Source: Bacteroides salyersiae WAL 10018 = DSM 18765 = JCM 12988 (GTDB lineage Bacteria > Bacteroidota > Bacteroidia > Bacteroidales > Bacteroidaceae). Taken from it: DNA of 64,000 nucleotides. The translations under genes were made by a program, and so were the position numbers. Shown one piece after another: positions 1 through 9,183 of this stretch (its first letter is position 1; the number at the start of each line of letters is the position of its first letter). The notes under the pieces are model-generated. The model saw only the letters and a list, made by a program, of their open reading frames with translations. It was not told the DNA's origin and did no database searches. The DNA lies in the NCBI RefSeq assembly GCF_000381365.1, contig NZ_KB905466.1:1757207-1821206 (forward strand). The letters are read 5' to 3'.

Positions 1-576
1 ATTAAAATACCGACTGCAGAATTCTTGCAAGAGCTACGTAAGGCATGTACAGAGAATGGGACCGTATTTATCCTTGATGAAATTCAAAGTGGCTACGGAC
101 GTAGCGGTAGATTTTTTGCGCACCAATATGCAGGGATCAAACCCGACATTATCACAGTAGCCAAAGGTATCGCCAATGGTTTTCCAATGGCCGGTGTACT
201 CATCAGCCCGATGTTCAAACCGGTTTACGGTATGTTAGGAACGACTTTCGGAGGAAATCACTTGGCCTGTGCTGCGGCATTAGCAGTTATGGACGTCATT
301 GAGCAAGATCGTCTGATCGAAAATGCAGCCAACATCGGTGCTTACTTATTGGAAGAATTGAAAAAATTCCCACAAATCAAAGAAGTACGCGGATGCGGAC
401 TTATGATTGGCATGGAGTTCGAACAGCCGGTAAAAGAAATTCGCAGCCGTCTCATCCATGAACAGAAAGTATTCACCGGAGCCAGTGGAACAAATGTTAT
501 CCGACTATTACCCCCTCTCTGCCTCAGCAAAGCAGAAGCAGATGAATTCCTCATCAGATTCAAGAAAGTACTTTAA
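1..576 (+). CDS. argD: Acylornithine aminotransferase, C-terminal part (cut by window start)
   Basis: Class-III PLP aminotransferase; the frame is open to base 1, so the N-terminal half lies outside the window. The visible part has the cofactor-binding segment DEIQSGYGRSG, the PLP lysine in TVAKGIANGFPM (about visible residue 55), and the phosphate-contacting GTTFGGNHLACAAALAV. This is the ArgD/AstC/RocD family, which moves an amino group between (acyl)ornithine and glutamate semialdehyde. With proC just downstream and an N-succinylornithine transcarbamylase at 42.1 kb, the likely job is the transaminase step of arginine synthesis, probably on N-succinyl-glutamate semialdehyde (inference). 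Substrate cannot be read from the sequence; plain ornithine aminotransferase is the alternative. Confidence 0.88.
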   Translation: MKIPTAEFLQELRKACTENGTVFILDEIQSGYGRSGRFFAHQYAGIKPDIITVAKGIANGFPMAGVLISPMFKPVYGMLGTTFGGNHLACAAALAVMDVIEQDRLIENAANIGAYLLEELKKFPQIKEVRGCGLMIGMEFEQPVKEIRSRLIHEQKVFTGASGTNVIRLLPPLCLSKAEADEFLIRFKKVL

Positions 577-582
577 CAATAA

Positions 583-632
583 AAATGCCGGTATATCGTC
601 TTCTATTCAGAGATTATACCGGCATTTATTTT
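583..632 (+). terminator. Rho-independent terminator after argD
   Basis: AAATGCCGGTATA pairs with TATACCGGCATTT and is followed by a T-rich run. It begins a few bases after the argD stop. The rest of the gap up to proC (to base 882) is AT-rich; I see nothing else there except the proC promoter box. Confidence 0.85.
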
Positions 633-846
633 ATATCCGGAAAAACAACCTTCCTACTGTCCTTTCAAACGAAACGACCTCTCAAAATAAAGTATAGACT
701 CTTATGTAGGAAAAGCATACACTCTTATCTTATAAGTCACTGGTATTCCTATAATTACCGAACAAAATTAGCATATAAATTCATAAAATCAATTTTCCAC
801 AAGAAAAATACCTGCCACAATTATTCGAATTTTCACTTTTTACATT

Positions 847-854
847 TACCTTTG
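847..854 (+). promoter_or_regulatory. Bacteroides -7 box (TACCTTTG) for proC
   Basis: Matches TAnnTTTG and lies about 30 bases before the proC ATG. A -33 TTTG is not clear; TTCG is present at roughly the right distance. Confidence 0.6.
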
Positions 855-882
855 TCTCCAACGTACTAAATAACATCAAATT

Positions 883-1656
883 ATGAAAGTAGCTATCATT
901 GGTGCAGGAAATATGGGCTCTGCCATTGCACGCGGTTTAGCCCAGGGATATTTGGTTCAAGGACATGAAATTGTTGTGTCCAACCCAACGAATGGGAAAT
1001 TGGAGAAACTAAAAGCCGACTTTCCCAACATTAAAACAACGAACAACAATATGGATGCAGCAAGCAATGCCGACATTGTAATCGCTGCTGTAAAACCTTG
1101 GCTAATAGAGGAGGTACTCGAACCACTCCGTTTGAAACGCACACAGATACTCGTGTCTTTAGCCGCCGGTATTTGTTTCGACGATTTAGCGCATTTTTGT
1201 GGTGAGCCGGAAATGCCGATTTTCCGTGTTATTCCCAATACCGCCATTGCCGAACGTGCCAGCATGACTCTTATAGCCGCTCGCAATGCTTCAGATAAAC
1301 AAAAGAAATTATTAACTGATATGTTCGACGAGATGGGACTGACCATGATGATATCGGAAAGTAAAATAGCAGCAGCAACTGCGCTGACTTCATGTGGTAT
1401 TGCCTATGTGCTGAAATATGTACAGGCCGCCATGCAGGCAGGTATCGAAATGGGAATCGCACCTAAGGACGGTATGAAAATGGTTGCACAAACACTAATA
1501 GGCGGGGCTGAATTGTTGTTAAACAAAGATACGCATCCCAGTGTTGAGATCGACAAAGTGACAACACCCGGTGGAATCACAATTAAAGGTATCAACGAAT
1601 TGGAACATGCCGGATTTACCTCGGCAATAATAAAAGCAATGAAGGCCTCTAAATAA
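883..1656 (+). CDS. proC: Pyrroline-5-carboxylate reductase
   Basis: Last step of proline synthesis: NAD(P)H-dependent reduction of 1-pyrroline-5-carboxylate in the cytoplasm. The 257-residue protein has the Rossmann motif GAGNMGSAIARGL at residues 7-19. The C-terminal dimerisation and active-site part contains ALTSCGIAYV (about 165) and the P5CR signature around TTPGGITIKGINELE (about 226-240). Length is typical for the family. It has its own promoter box and sits apart from proB/proA, which lie 38 kb downstream in this window. No unusual features. Confidence 0.95.
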   Translation: MKVAIIGAGNMGSAIARGLAQGYLVQGHEIVVSNPTNGKLEKLKADFPNIKTTNNNMDAASNADIVIAAVKPWLIEEVLEPLRLKRTQILVSLAAGICFDDLAHFCGEPEMPIFRVIPNTAIAERASMTLIAARNASDKQKKLLTDMFDEMGLTMMISESKIAAATALTSCGIAYVLKYVQAAMQAGIEMGIAPKDGMKMVAQTLIGGAELLLNKDTHPSVEIDKVTTPGGITIKGINELEHAGFTSAIIKAMKASK

Positions 1657-1758
1657 TGCCAAGAATAAAAATGAGAACTCAAACTCCATTAAGAATTATT
1701 ACGAGCATGAAAACACCCCAACAAACTATTAACATTTACACATTAATTCATTAAATAC

Positions 1759-2313
1759 ATGGATGATAAAATTAAGCAAATAGCCGAACGACTACGCGGA
1801 TTGCGTGATGTACTGGAACTTACAGCAGAAGACATTGCCCGCGATTGTGATATCTCTGCCGAAGAATACCGTTTGGCAGAAACAGGAGAATATGATATTT
1901 CAGTAAGTATGCTGCAAAAGATAGCACGTAAGTATGGTATCGCCCTGGATGCACTCATGTTTGGTGAAGAGCCCAAAATGAGCAGTTATTTTTTAACCCG
2001 CGCCGGGAAAGGAACAAGTATCGAACGTACCAGAGCATACAAATACCAATCATTAGCAGCAGGATTTATCAATCGGAGCGCTGATCCGTTCATCGTAACC
2101 GTTGAACCGAAACCGGATAACGAACCGATACATTACAACAGCCATACCGGCCAAGAATTCAACTTGGTACTTGAAGGACGTATGCTGATTAATATCGAAG
2201 GCAAAGAACTGATACTGAACGAAGGTGACAGTCTTTATTTCAACTCAAAACTCCCACACGGCATGAAAGCACTCGATGGAAAAACAGTACGTTTCCTTGC
2301 CGTCATCATGTAA
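1759..2313 (+). CDS. Xre-family regulator with C-terminal cupin
   Basis: A 184-residue protein with an N-terminal Xre-type helix-turn-helix (about residues 8-62, including the recognition-helix region around [17 protein letters not shown]) and a C-terminal cupin barrel (about 110-182, with [14 protein letters not shown] and [17 protein letters not shown]). HTH-cupin proteins are usually small-molecule-responsive regulators. Only 8 bases separate it from the acyl-CoA ligase that follows, so the pair is almost certainly one transcript. I infer that it controls the ligase in response to the ligand or product. The cupin histidines in HTGQE and PHGMK could hold a metal or ligand. Confidence 0.88.
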   Translation: MDDKIKQIAERLRGLRDVLELTAEDIARDCDISAEEYRLAETGEYDISVSMLQKIARKYGIALDALMFGEEPKMSSYFLTRAGKGTSIERTRAYKYQSLAAGFINRSADPFIVTVEPKPDNEPIHYNSHTGQEFNLVLEGRMLINIEGKELILNEGDSLYFNSKLPHGMKALDGKTVRFLAVIM

Positions 2314-2321
2314 TATTAATT

Positions 2322-3977
2322 ATGGTAGAAAGATTCTTATCACAAACAACATTCTCCTCACAGGAGGATTTTATCAAAAATCTTAAGATTAACGTACCCG
2401 AAAACTTTAACTTCGGATATGATATAGTAGATGCTTGGGCTGCCGAAGAGCCAAATAAGTCTGCATTACTGTGGACGAACGATAAAGGCGAGCATGTGCA
2501 GTTCACATTTGCCGATATGAAGCATTATACAGACATAACGGCCTCTTATTTCCAGTCATTGGGAATTGGACGCGGCGATATGGTAATGTTGATTCTAAAA
2601 CGCCGGTATGAATTTTGGTTCAGTATCATAGCGTTACACAAACTGGGAGCTACGGTAATCCCCGCAACTCACCTATTAACTAAAAAAGATATCGTATATC
2701 GCTGCAATGCCGCAGATATTAAAATGATCGTTGCCGCCGGCGAAGAAGTGATCACCAAACATATCATCGAAGCTATGCCCGATTGCCCGACTGTACATAA
2801 ACTTGTCAGCGTAGGGCCCGAGATCCCTGAAGGATTTGAAGATTTCCATAAAGGTATCCAAGGAGCAGCCCCGTTCGTAAAACCTGAACATCCGAATACG
2901 AACGATGACATTTCACTGATGTATTTCACTTCCGGCACTACCGGCGAGCCTAAAATGGTAGCACATGATTTTACTTATCCGTTAGGCCATATCGTTACAG
3001 GTAGTTTCTGGCACAACCTTACCCCAAAAAGTCTCCACCTCACCATAGCCGATACAGGTTGGGGGAAAGCCGTATGGGGAAAGTTATATGGACAATGGAT
3101 TGCCGGAGCTAACATATTTGTATACGATCATGAAAAATTCACCCCGGGTGACATCCTAACAAAGATACAAGATTACCACGTCACGTCTCTCTGTGCACCA
3201 CCTACCATCTTCCGCTTTCTTATTCATGAAGATCTGACCAAATACGATCTTTCTTCATTGCAATATTGTACAATTGCCGGTGAAGCACTGAATCCCGCCG
3301 TATTCGACACTTTCAAGAAGCTGACAGGCATCAAACTAATGGAAGGATTCGGACAGACAGAAACAACACTGACCGTAGCTACTTTTCCTTGGATGGAACC
3401 GAAACCGGGAAGCATGGGAGTCCCTAACCCGCAATATGATGTGGATCTGATCGACCACGACGGACGTTCGGTAGAAGCCGGCGAGCAAGGGCAAATCGTT
3501 ATCCGTACAAACAGAGGAAAGCCATTAGGACTTTTCAAGGAGTATTATCGTGACGCTGCCCGTACCCATGAAGCGTGGAACAACGGTATTTATTATACCG
3601 GTGATGTGGCCTGGAAAGACGAGGACGGTTATCTATGGTTTGTAGGCCGTGCCGACGATGTCATTAAAAGTTCCGGCTATCGCATCGGTCCGTTCGAAGT
3701 GGAAAGTGCGTTAATGACCCATCCGGCTGTTGTGGAGTGTGCCATTACCGGAGTACCCGACGAAATTCGTGGACAAGTAGTAAAAGCCACCATCGTTTTG
3801 TCCAAGGAATATAAAGCACAAGCAGGGGAAGGCCTAATAAAGGAACTTCAAAACCATGTGAAAAAAGTGACCGCACCATACAAATATCCACGTGTCATTG
3901 AATTCGTTGATGAACTTCCGAAAACAATCAGTGGTAAAATACGTCGTGTGGAAATCCGGAAAAACGATGAAAAATAA
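2322..3977 (+). CDS. AMP-forming acyl-CoA synthetase (acetate/medium-chain type)
   Basis: Activates a carboxylic acid to its CoA thioester through an acyl-adenylate. The 551-residue protein shows the AMP-binding P-loop [16 protein letters not shown] (about 199-214), the GFGQTETT adenine motif (about 342), the hinge region [13 protein letters not shown] (about 452), and the catalytic lysine near the C-terminus in [11 protein letters not shown] (about 535-545). Length and the C-terminal pattern fit the Acs/medium-chain ligase group and not long-chain FadD. It follows the Xre-cupin gene by 8 bases and ends at a strong terminator. The substrate is not determined; acetate, propionate and branched or aromatic short acids are all possible. 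Confidence 0.9.
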   Translation: MVERFLSQTTFSSQEDFIKNLKINVPENFNFGYDIVDAWAAEEPNKSALLWTNDKGEHVQFTFADMKHYTDITASYFQSLGIGRGDMVMLILKRRYEFWFSIIALHKLGATVIPATHLLTKKDIVYRCNAADIKMIVAAGEEVITKHIIEAMPDCPTVHKLVSVGPEIPEGFEDFHKGIQGAAPFVKPEHPNTNDDISLMYFTSGTTGEPKMVAHDFTYPLGHIVTGSFWHNLTPKSLHLTIADTGWGKAVWGKLYGQWIAGANIFVYDHEKFTPGDILTKIQDYHVTSLCAPPTIFRFLIHEDLTKYDLSSLQYCTIAGEALNPAVFDTFKKLTGIKLMEGFGQTETTLTVATFPWMEPKPGSMGVPNPQYDVDLIDHDGRSVEAGEQGQIVIRTNRGKPLGLFKEYYRDAARTHEAWNNGIYYTGDVAWKDEDGYLWFVGRADDVIKSSGYRIGPFEVESALMTHPAVVECAITGVPDEIRGQVVKATIVLSKEYKAQAGEGLIKELQNHVKKVTAPYKYPRVIEFVDELPKTISGKIRRVEIRKNDEK

Positions 3978-4009
3978 AAGTATACCTTAAACTTCACTTT
4001 TCAAATATC

Positions 4010-4084
4010 AGGAAACCGGTTGCAAGAATGACATGCGCTTTGAATCAATGAAAATCGCTACATTTCTGCAACCGGTTCCTTTTT
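4010..4084 (+). terminator. Terminator after the acyl-CoA ligase
   Basis: AGGAAACCGGTTGCA and TGCAACCGGTTCCT form a long stem around a 42-base loop, followed by TTTTT. Confidence 0.8.
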
Positions 4085-4224
4085 AAGGATATTTGTTTTC
4101 TCATAATATCAACAGTCACCGAAAAAGACAAATTTGGAGCAATTCATATCCTAAATTGCTAACGTTTGCAACAATTCTTCTAAAGATTGAACGAATATTC
4201 GTCATTGGACTTGAAAACATGCTC

Positions 4225-4232
4225 TATATTTG
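4225..4232 (+). promoter_or_regulatory. -7 box (TATATTTG) for the small DUF2007 gene
   Basis: Exact TAnnTTTG, about 30 bases before the ATG. It overlaps an in-frame TTG at 4230, which argues against a start there. Confidence 0.65.
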
Positions 4233-4262
4233 CAAACAGAATACAACAAAAACCAGAAACAG

Positions 4263-4463
4263 ATGATCACAAGTAGAAAAATTTCCCAAGTAGACGTTTT
4301 CACCGGTAGTCCGTGGGAAGCAACCAGCGTAAAAAACCTTCTCAATGCAGCCTACATTGAAGTTTCAATGAAAGACAAAGGAACTAACAGTATTTTATTA
4401 TCCGTACCCTGCGAATTTTATACCGCAGCTATGCGCGTCATAAACAACAGAAAAGGTTCATAA
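4263..4463 (+). CDS. Small DUF2007-type protein, copy 1
   Basis: I place the start at ATG 4263, because the longer frame begins inside the promoter box. The 66-residue product has no signal peptide or membrane segment. Its core VFTGSPWEATSVKNLLNA resembles a second gene at 38167-38400 (VFSGSRWEAELIKGLLES), and both end with a stretch like VPCEFYTAAMRVINNR. This is the putative signal-transduction/DUF2007 fold, a small beta-alpha protein of unknown role. It stands alone between two terminators. Confidence 0.75.
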   Translation: MITSRKISQVDVFTGSPWEATSVKNLLNAAYIEVSMKDKGTNSILLSVPCEFYTAAMRVINNRKGS

Positions 4464-4482
4464 ACCCACATACCCTACATTG

Positions 4483-4520
4483 AAGCCGGTTTCGATTACC
4501 AAATCAAAACCGGCTTTATT
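4483..4520 (+). terminator. Terminator after DUF2007 copy 1
   Basis: AAGCCGGTTT pairs with AAACCGGCTT, followed by TATTC. Confidence 0.75.
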
Positions 4521-4549
4521 CATCTGAACAGGGATATTCCTAAGCTATT

Positions 4550-4588
4550 ATAAAAGAAAATCACTACAAGATTTACCCTGCAGTGATT
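4550..4588 (-). terminator. Terminator of the glycan-locus operon
   Basis: On the minus strand AATCACT...AGTGATT is followed by TTTCTTTTATA, about 80 bases beyond the sialidase stop. A second hairpin without a T-run (CTGCTA.CAGTT / AACTG..TAGCAG) lies at 4611-4641, between the stop and this terminator. Confidence 0.65.
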
Positions 4589-4669
4589 AACTGAATGCAT
4601 CATCAGGAATCTGCTACAGTTATCCCCAACTGTATTAGCAGATATTCTTCACAATCATCAAAAAGACAT

Positions 4670-7600
4670 TTACATATTACCTACTTTTTTTACAATACAA
4701 TCTGCTCCATCAACAATCTTGACCAGATATAAAGAGGATGTTGTTCCCAGTTGAACTGTTTCTAACGCATTCTCAATGATGAAAGATTTCACAACCTGAC
4801 CTAAAACATCATAGACAAATACTTCACAACCAACTTTTCCATCTTTAACAATTAATTTTCCATCTTTTGTATAGACCGTCGTATTAGCTATTTCCGTATT
4901 AGTAATAGAAACCGTACCACTGAATACTGCACGAAGAGCAACATTTGCGAATACTTGATAAGAAAATTCTTTACTATCACCTAATTCTTCCAGCAGCCCA
5001 GCCTCAATTAAATCATATTCATCATCTTCACCTTCTTTTATCCATAATTCGGCCAATTCACAACCCTCTTCAGGCAACCAAGCAATAAGCAATTCCTCAT
5101 CATAAATAATTTCACTCTGATCCTCCAATTCGATGTCGTCACTTAGTCTTTTAACCATTAGTTTACCTTTCTTTGGCGTATCGTTTGCCAAAGTCAAGGA
5201 ATATTTCTCGGCTTCATATACCACTTGAACAGTAGTCTCTTTTGTAATATTCAGTGAGAATGATTTATTAGTTAATATCTCATCCATCTTTTCTTCACCA
5301 TCAATCATTACACTTGCAACATAACATCTAACAGCCGGTTGAAGTGTAAATGTCACCTTTTCATTATAAGGTATTAAGTCTCCGGAAATTACATCATCTC
5401 CATTCGATTTTTGCACAATCATCTTTCCAAACTCTTCATTACAAGAATAATTCAATGAATAAGAATCAATTGCAAATTTCGCAATAATATCCAAATGCTC
5501 ATTTACTACCAAAGAATAGCCAGCATCAGATACACATTCCTCTGTCTTGTCATCACCATTTATCAAAACGCTCTCTACATGATAATTCTCATCCGGAGTC
5601 ACTTTTATTACTACAACCGACCCTTTGTACACAATTGCTCCACTCGCAATCTCATTTGATGAATTATCTGATACAGAAAGTATTCCATTTCCTTCCACCT
5701 GATAATTTACAAGTTTACCTTTTATAATATCCAATGAAACAGTGGCATCTTCTGCCAACACAAATGTATTGCTTTCAAGTTCTTCACCATTCACCAAAAT
5801 TGCACGTATTATATAATCATCAGAAGTTACTTCAGCATTCACTGAAAGGACTGTACCTAAAGGCAAACGAGTACCATTAGTAACTTCCTCTTCTCCATTC
5901 ATTATTTGCAATGTGGCTCCTTCTGTTTGTTCAAAAGAAACAACCCCCATCACAGCCTCATGAATATTAATGGTGAAGTCACAGATTGTACCTCTATTAC
6001 TAGCCAAACTTGCATCTCCACATGGATCCAAACTGTTCCAATCGGCTTTAAATCTAATACGCGTTTCCCCTAATTTAGCATTATCGGGTATTATAAAACT
6101 GGGAAGATCTCTCTGTACTTTTCCTGCATCAACAACATCTCCTTTACTATCATGATAAGTCCCATCATCTTCACTATAATGTGTATACGACACCACCTCG
6201 TTCGATTCAAAAACACCATTCTGATTATAATCCACATACACGTAATAATGTGTCCAATATAGATTAAAATCAGCAACCGTTAAGAACAGTTCATTACCGA
6301 TAGTGGCATTTAAAACATCTGCCGTATTATCAAAATTTATTTTACTTTGAGTTTTAGCACCTATTCCGGCCACTACTGTAGTAAAATCTTGAGCTATGCC
6401 ACCCTGTGAAGCCCCACTTACACTCAATGACTGAACAACACGATCCGTATTTGTTCTTGGATAAGCATCTTCATCCCAGATACAATACTCTCCCGGATGA
6501 GTAATAGTATATGTAGCGGTTGCAATCTCACTGTTAGCCAAACCATCTTTTACTGCAATTGCTTTCACAGTAGTTGTCTCTTCAATCGTAATCAATCCTT
6601 CATACAAAATAGATCGTTCGTTTGGAGTGTTCCCATCTAATGTATAATAGATAGATGCTCCATCAGTAACAGTAGTCAATTCAATCGCTACAGAATTTTC
6701 ATATTCCCCTTCCGGAGCCGAAAAAGTAGGAGACTTAACAACTTCCGTTTCTCCAGCTGCATAATAAATATCTGCGCCGTCAGTCAACCAGTATAAAGAA
6801 AAATTATTGAAATAGAGAGACATATTATCTGTATCATAATTTTCTTCTACATACGCTCCAATAGTACCGTCAGGAAGAATTGTCAATGAAGAATATGCCG
6901 ATCCGGTAGGACAAATTGACTTCTTAACCGGCCAAGTTTGCCCTTCATCATAACTCACAAAAACTGAGACATTCCGTCTGTTAGCAGCGTCATTGGGTAT
7001 ACTGTGTAATAAACGATTCTTCTCATAGCCATCATTAACAGAAGTATATCGAATTATATCACCATTGCAATTCGGTTCAAGCATTTCAGTCCACTCAGAT
7101 ACTTCTCCCCATGTAATACCTCCATCAGTCGATTTCGTATAGTAACGGGGACCTTTACTCTGACGACGAATACTCATTAGGATTGTACCATCACTTAACT
7201 CTACAACTTTAGATTCGTCACCGCCTAATTTAGCTCGTTTGGAAACATTCCACGTCTCTCCATTATCATCTGAATAGTAAACAAAATTAGACAAAGTGCT
7301 TGCTGAATTCTCACGGACAGCAGCTACAAACATAATCCGTCCATTTTTTGTCAATAATCCATTTCCCGAAGCACAGAAAGAAGCATACCACCCCTGTCTC
7401 TCGGTAACAGTACATGCCGTTCCATAAAGCTGCTCAGTGATATCACGAGGTGCGCTCCAAGTTTTACCATTATCCGTACTTTTACAAACATAAGTACGAG
7501 TAGGATTCGAAGGAGATGAATTATTAAAAATACCTTCACCACCTACAAAAATACAAAGAAGGCCATTTTCTTCCGTCGTATGTACTAAACCGGCATCGCC

Positions 7601-9034
7601 AAATCCTCTACGTGCTCCTGTTCCTTCAGCAATAGTTTGCGGTTCGGACCATGTGATACCTCCATCCTCACTTCTTCTTATAACCACGTCAATATCTTCA
7701 GGCAAGTCACCTTGATTATTTTTACGCTTGTCTGTTGCAACAACCAAAGAACCATCTGCAGCAGTAATAATCGCTGGAATTCTATAGTTCTTTGAACCGG
7801 CATCCCCAGGTGCAAATAACAGTTTACGCTTCAATAAGATAGTACGTTCCCCTTCAACTGAACCTTCCGTAAAAGCATATGTTTCATCTGCAGTAGTGAT
7901 AGAAACTATATTTGCATCAACTTTGTTCCCTTCTGTTGCATTATCAGCTATATCATATGTAATCCATAAATAATTGGTTCCCGAAGTCAATTCACCTGTA
8001 AGTTCACAATTTATCTCTCCGGAAGCAGGCTTACAACTGCCTAATAAAGTAGCGGTAACAGCAGTATAGCGAGCATCAAAACTATTTATATTTCCAGTAG
8101 AATACACCTTAATGCTTTTCACATCCTGTACATTTGTAGTTCCATCCATGTTCAAGGTAAGTTTATTGCACTGAACCGGATCCGTTCCTTCCATATCCAA
8201 CACCGCCTTTAGCACCACTTCATCCTCATTACCACGCCCAGTAAAATTAGAATCCTGCACAACAGAAGCTGAAGCTACTTTACAAGGACCATCAACCGGA
8301 TAATTCACAAGTACTCCGTTGTGCCCGTTTCCACTGACATCCGGAACAGTCAATCCGTCAATATTTTCAAAATCATAGGCAGCGACCAATCCTTCCGATG
8401 CAGGCATTTCATCTACCTTATCTGCATTGATTTCCTCCAATGACAACGCTCTTTTCCAAAAACGGAGATTATCAATTTCACCTTTCAAATAATATGCATA
8501 TTCCATTGCAGAAGCTCGTCCGGTTCCTACAGTAACATCATAGTCATTTTCCACATACCACGGGCCAATATCTTTTATACCGGAATTTCCAACCTGCTTT
8601 CCGTTATGATATAGATACATTTTTCCATTTACTCTATCCACTACAAAAGCAACATGCGCCCAAGTATCCAAACTGCCAGATTCTGTAGACCATACACTCA
8701 TAGAATTATCATGATTCCCAGCAGTATTTGGAGCATTATTCGCATAAAATTTACTTGAACTTTGTCCCCCCCATAATTCATATCCACTTTTGGGAGTACC
8801 GGTCATACTCCGTTTTGCAACGAACCGTTGACCATCTAACCACCGATTTACCTTGACCCAACACGCAACGGTAAAACTCTCCTCTGCCGAGACGTTAAAG
8901 TCATCATGAGAAGCGATTTTCATTAATTGATCCGTACCATTCAGTACCAATGATTGTCCCGATTGTCCCCAAAGCGGTAGAATACTCATCAGAACCAAAA
9001 TAGAAATCAAAGAAATGTAATGTTTCATTTTCAA
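4670..9034 (-). CDS. Secreted multidomain GH33 exo-alpha-sialidase
   Basis: A 1454-residue protein with a signal peptide ending near LPLWGQ (residue 23) and no lipobox. Domains in order: LamG-type jelly roll (about 25-250), BNR-associated N-terminal domain (about 260-400), six-bladed sialidase propeller (about 400-750), chitobiase C-terminal-like domain (about 765-845), GEVED-like domain (about 850-1035), repeated beta modules resembling bacterial/InlB-B repeats (about 1040-1370) and a C-terminal sorting-like tail (about 1385-1454). Catalytic features seen: YRIP (417-420), five Asp boxes (SEDGGITW 455, STDNGKTW 519, SDDNGETW 588, STDGGITW 637, SYDEGQTW 695), an Arg in SIRRQ, and the Tyr/Glu pair in YSSLTILPDGTIGAYVEE (Y714, E730). 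It should cleave terminal sialic acids. It is the last gene of the locus and lies beyond an internal hairpin terminator. Confidence 0.9.
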   Translation of the reverse strand: MKMKHYISLISILVLMSILPLWGQSGQSLVLNGTDQLMKIASHDDFNVSAEESFTVACWVKVNRWLDGQRFVAKRSMTGTPKSGYELWGGQSSSKFYANNAPNTAGNHDNSMSVWSTESGSLDTWAHVAFVVDRVNGKMYLYHNGKQVGNSGIKDIGPWYVENDYDVTVGTGRASAMEYAYYLKGEIDNLRFWKRALSLEEINADKVDEMPASEGLVAAYDFENIDGLTVPDVSGNGHNGVLVNYPVDGPCKVASASVVQDSNFTGRGNEDEVVLKAVLDMEGTDPVQCNKLTLNMDGTTNVQDVKSIKVYSTGNINSFDARYTAVTATLLGSCKPASGEINCELTGELTSGTNYLWITYDIADNATEGNKVDANIVSITTADETYAFTEGSVEGERTILLKRKLLFAPGDAGSKNYRIPAIITAADGSLVVATDKRKNNQGDLPEDIDVVIRRSEDGGITWSEPQTIAEGTGARRGFGDAGLVHTTEENGLLCIFVGGEGIFNNSSPSNPTRTYVCKSTDNGKTWSAPRDITEQLYGTACTVTERQGWYASFCASGNGLLTKNGRIMFVAAVRENSASTLSNFVYYSDDNGETWNVSKRAKLGGDESKVVELSDGTILMSIRRQSKGPRYYTKSTDGGITWGEVSEWTEMLEPNCNGDIIRYTSVNDGYEKNRLLHSIPNDAANRRNVSVFVSYDEGQTWPVKKSICPTGSAYSSLTILPDGTIGAYVEENYDTDNMSLYFNNFSLYWLTDGADIYYAAGETEVVKSPTFSAPEGEYENSVAIELTTVTDGASIYYTLDGNTPNERSILYEGLITIEETTTVKAIAVKDGLANSEIATATYTITHPGEYCIWDEDAYPRTNTDRVVQSLSVSGASQGGIAQDFTTVVAGIGAKTQSKINFDNTADVLNATIGNELFLTVADFNLYWTHYYVYVDYNQNGVFESNEVVSYTHYSEDDGTYHDSKGDVVDAGKVQRDLPSFIIPDNAKLGETRIRFKADWNSLDPCGDASLASNRGTICDFTINIHEAVMGVVSFEQTEGATLQIMNGEEEVTNGTRLPLGTVLSVNAEVTSDDYIIRAILVNGEELESNTFVLAEDATVSLDIIKGKLVNYQVEGNGILSVSDNSSNEIASGAIVYKGSVVVIKVTPDENYHVESVLINGDDKTEECVSDAGYSLVVNEHLDIIAKFAIDSYSLNYSCNEEFGKMIVQKSNGDDVISGDLIPYNEKVTFTLQPAVRCYVASVMIDGEEKMDEILTNKSFSLNITKETTVQVVYEAEKYSLTLANDTPKKGKLMVKRLSDDIELEDQSEIIYDEELLIAWLPEEGCELAELWIKEGEDDEYDLIEAGLLEELGDSKEFSYQVFANVALRAVFSGTVSITNTEIANTTVYTKDGKLIVKDGKVGCEVFVYDVLGQVVKSFIIENALETVQLGTTSSLYLVKIVDGADCIVKKVGNM

Positions 9035-9083
9035 TAATAGATTTTTTAGTTTAACAAAAAAATTATACGTTTAGAAAACGATA

Positions 9084-9138
9084 AAACAAAAGGAGCTGCT
9101 ATATGTTATTATTTACATTATATAACAATAACAGCTCC
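9084..9138 (-). terminator. Intra-operon hairpin terminator between GH85 and GH33
   Basis: On the minus strand GGAGCTG(T)TATTGTTATAT pairs with a partner ending CAGCTCC and runs into TTTTGTTTT. The stem is long and AT-rich with a GC clamp. It sits in the 149-base gap between the GH85 stop and the GH33 start, so it should reduce read-through into the sialidase gene. Confidence 0.7.
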
Positions 9139-9183
9139 CCTTCTATCAAAATATAGATATAATATTGAGGTTAATACCTAATA

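Noticed and set aside
458..869. Small ORFs after argD
   Set aside because: They overlap the argD end and its terminator and continue through AT-rich DNA; no family pattern.
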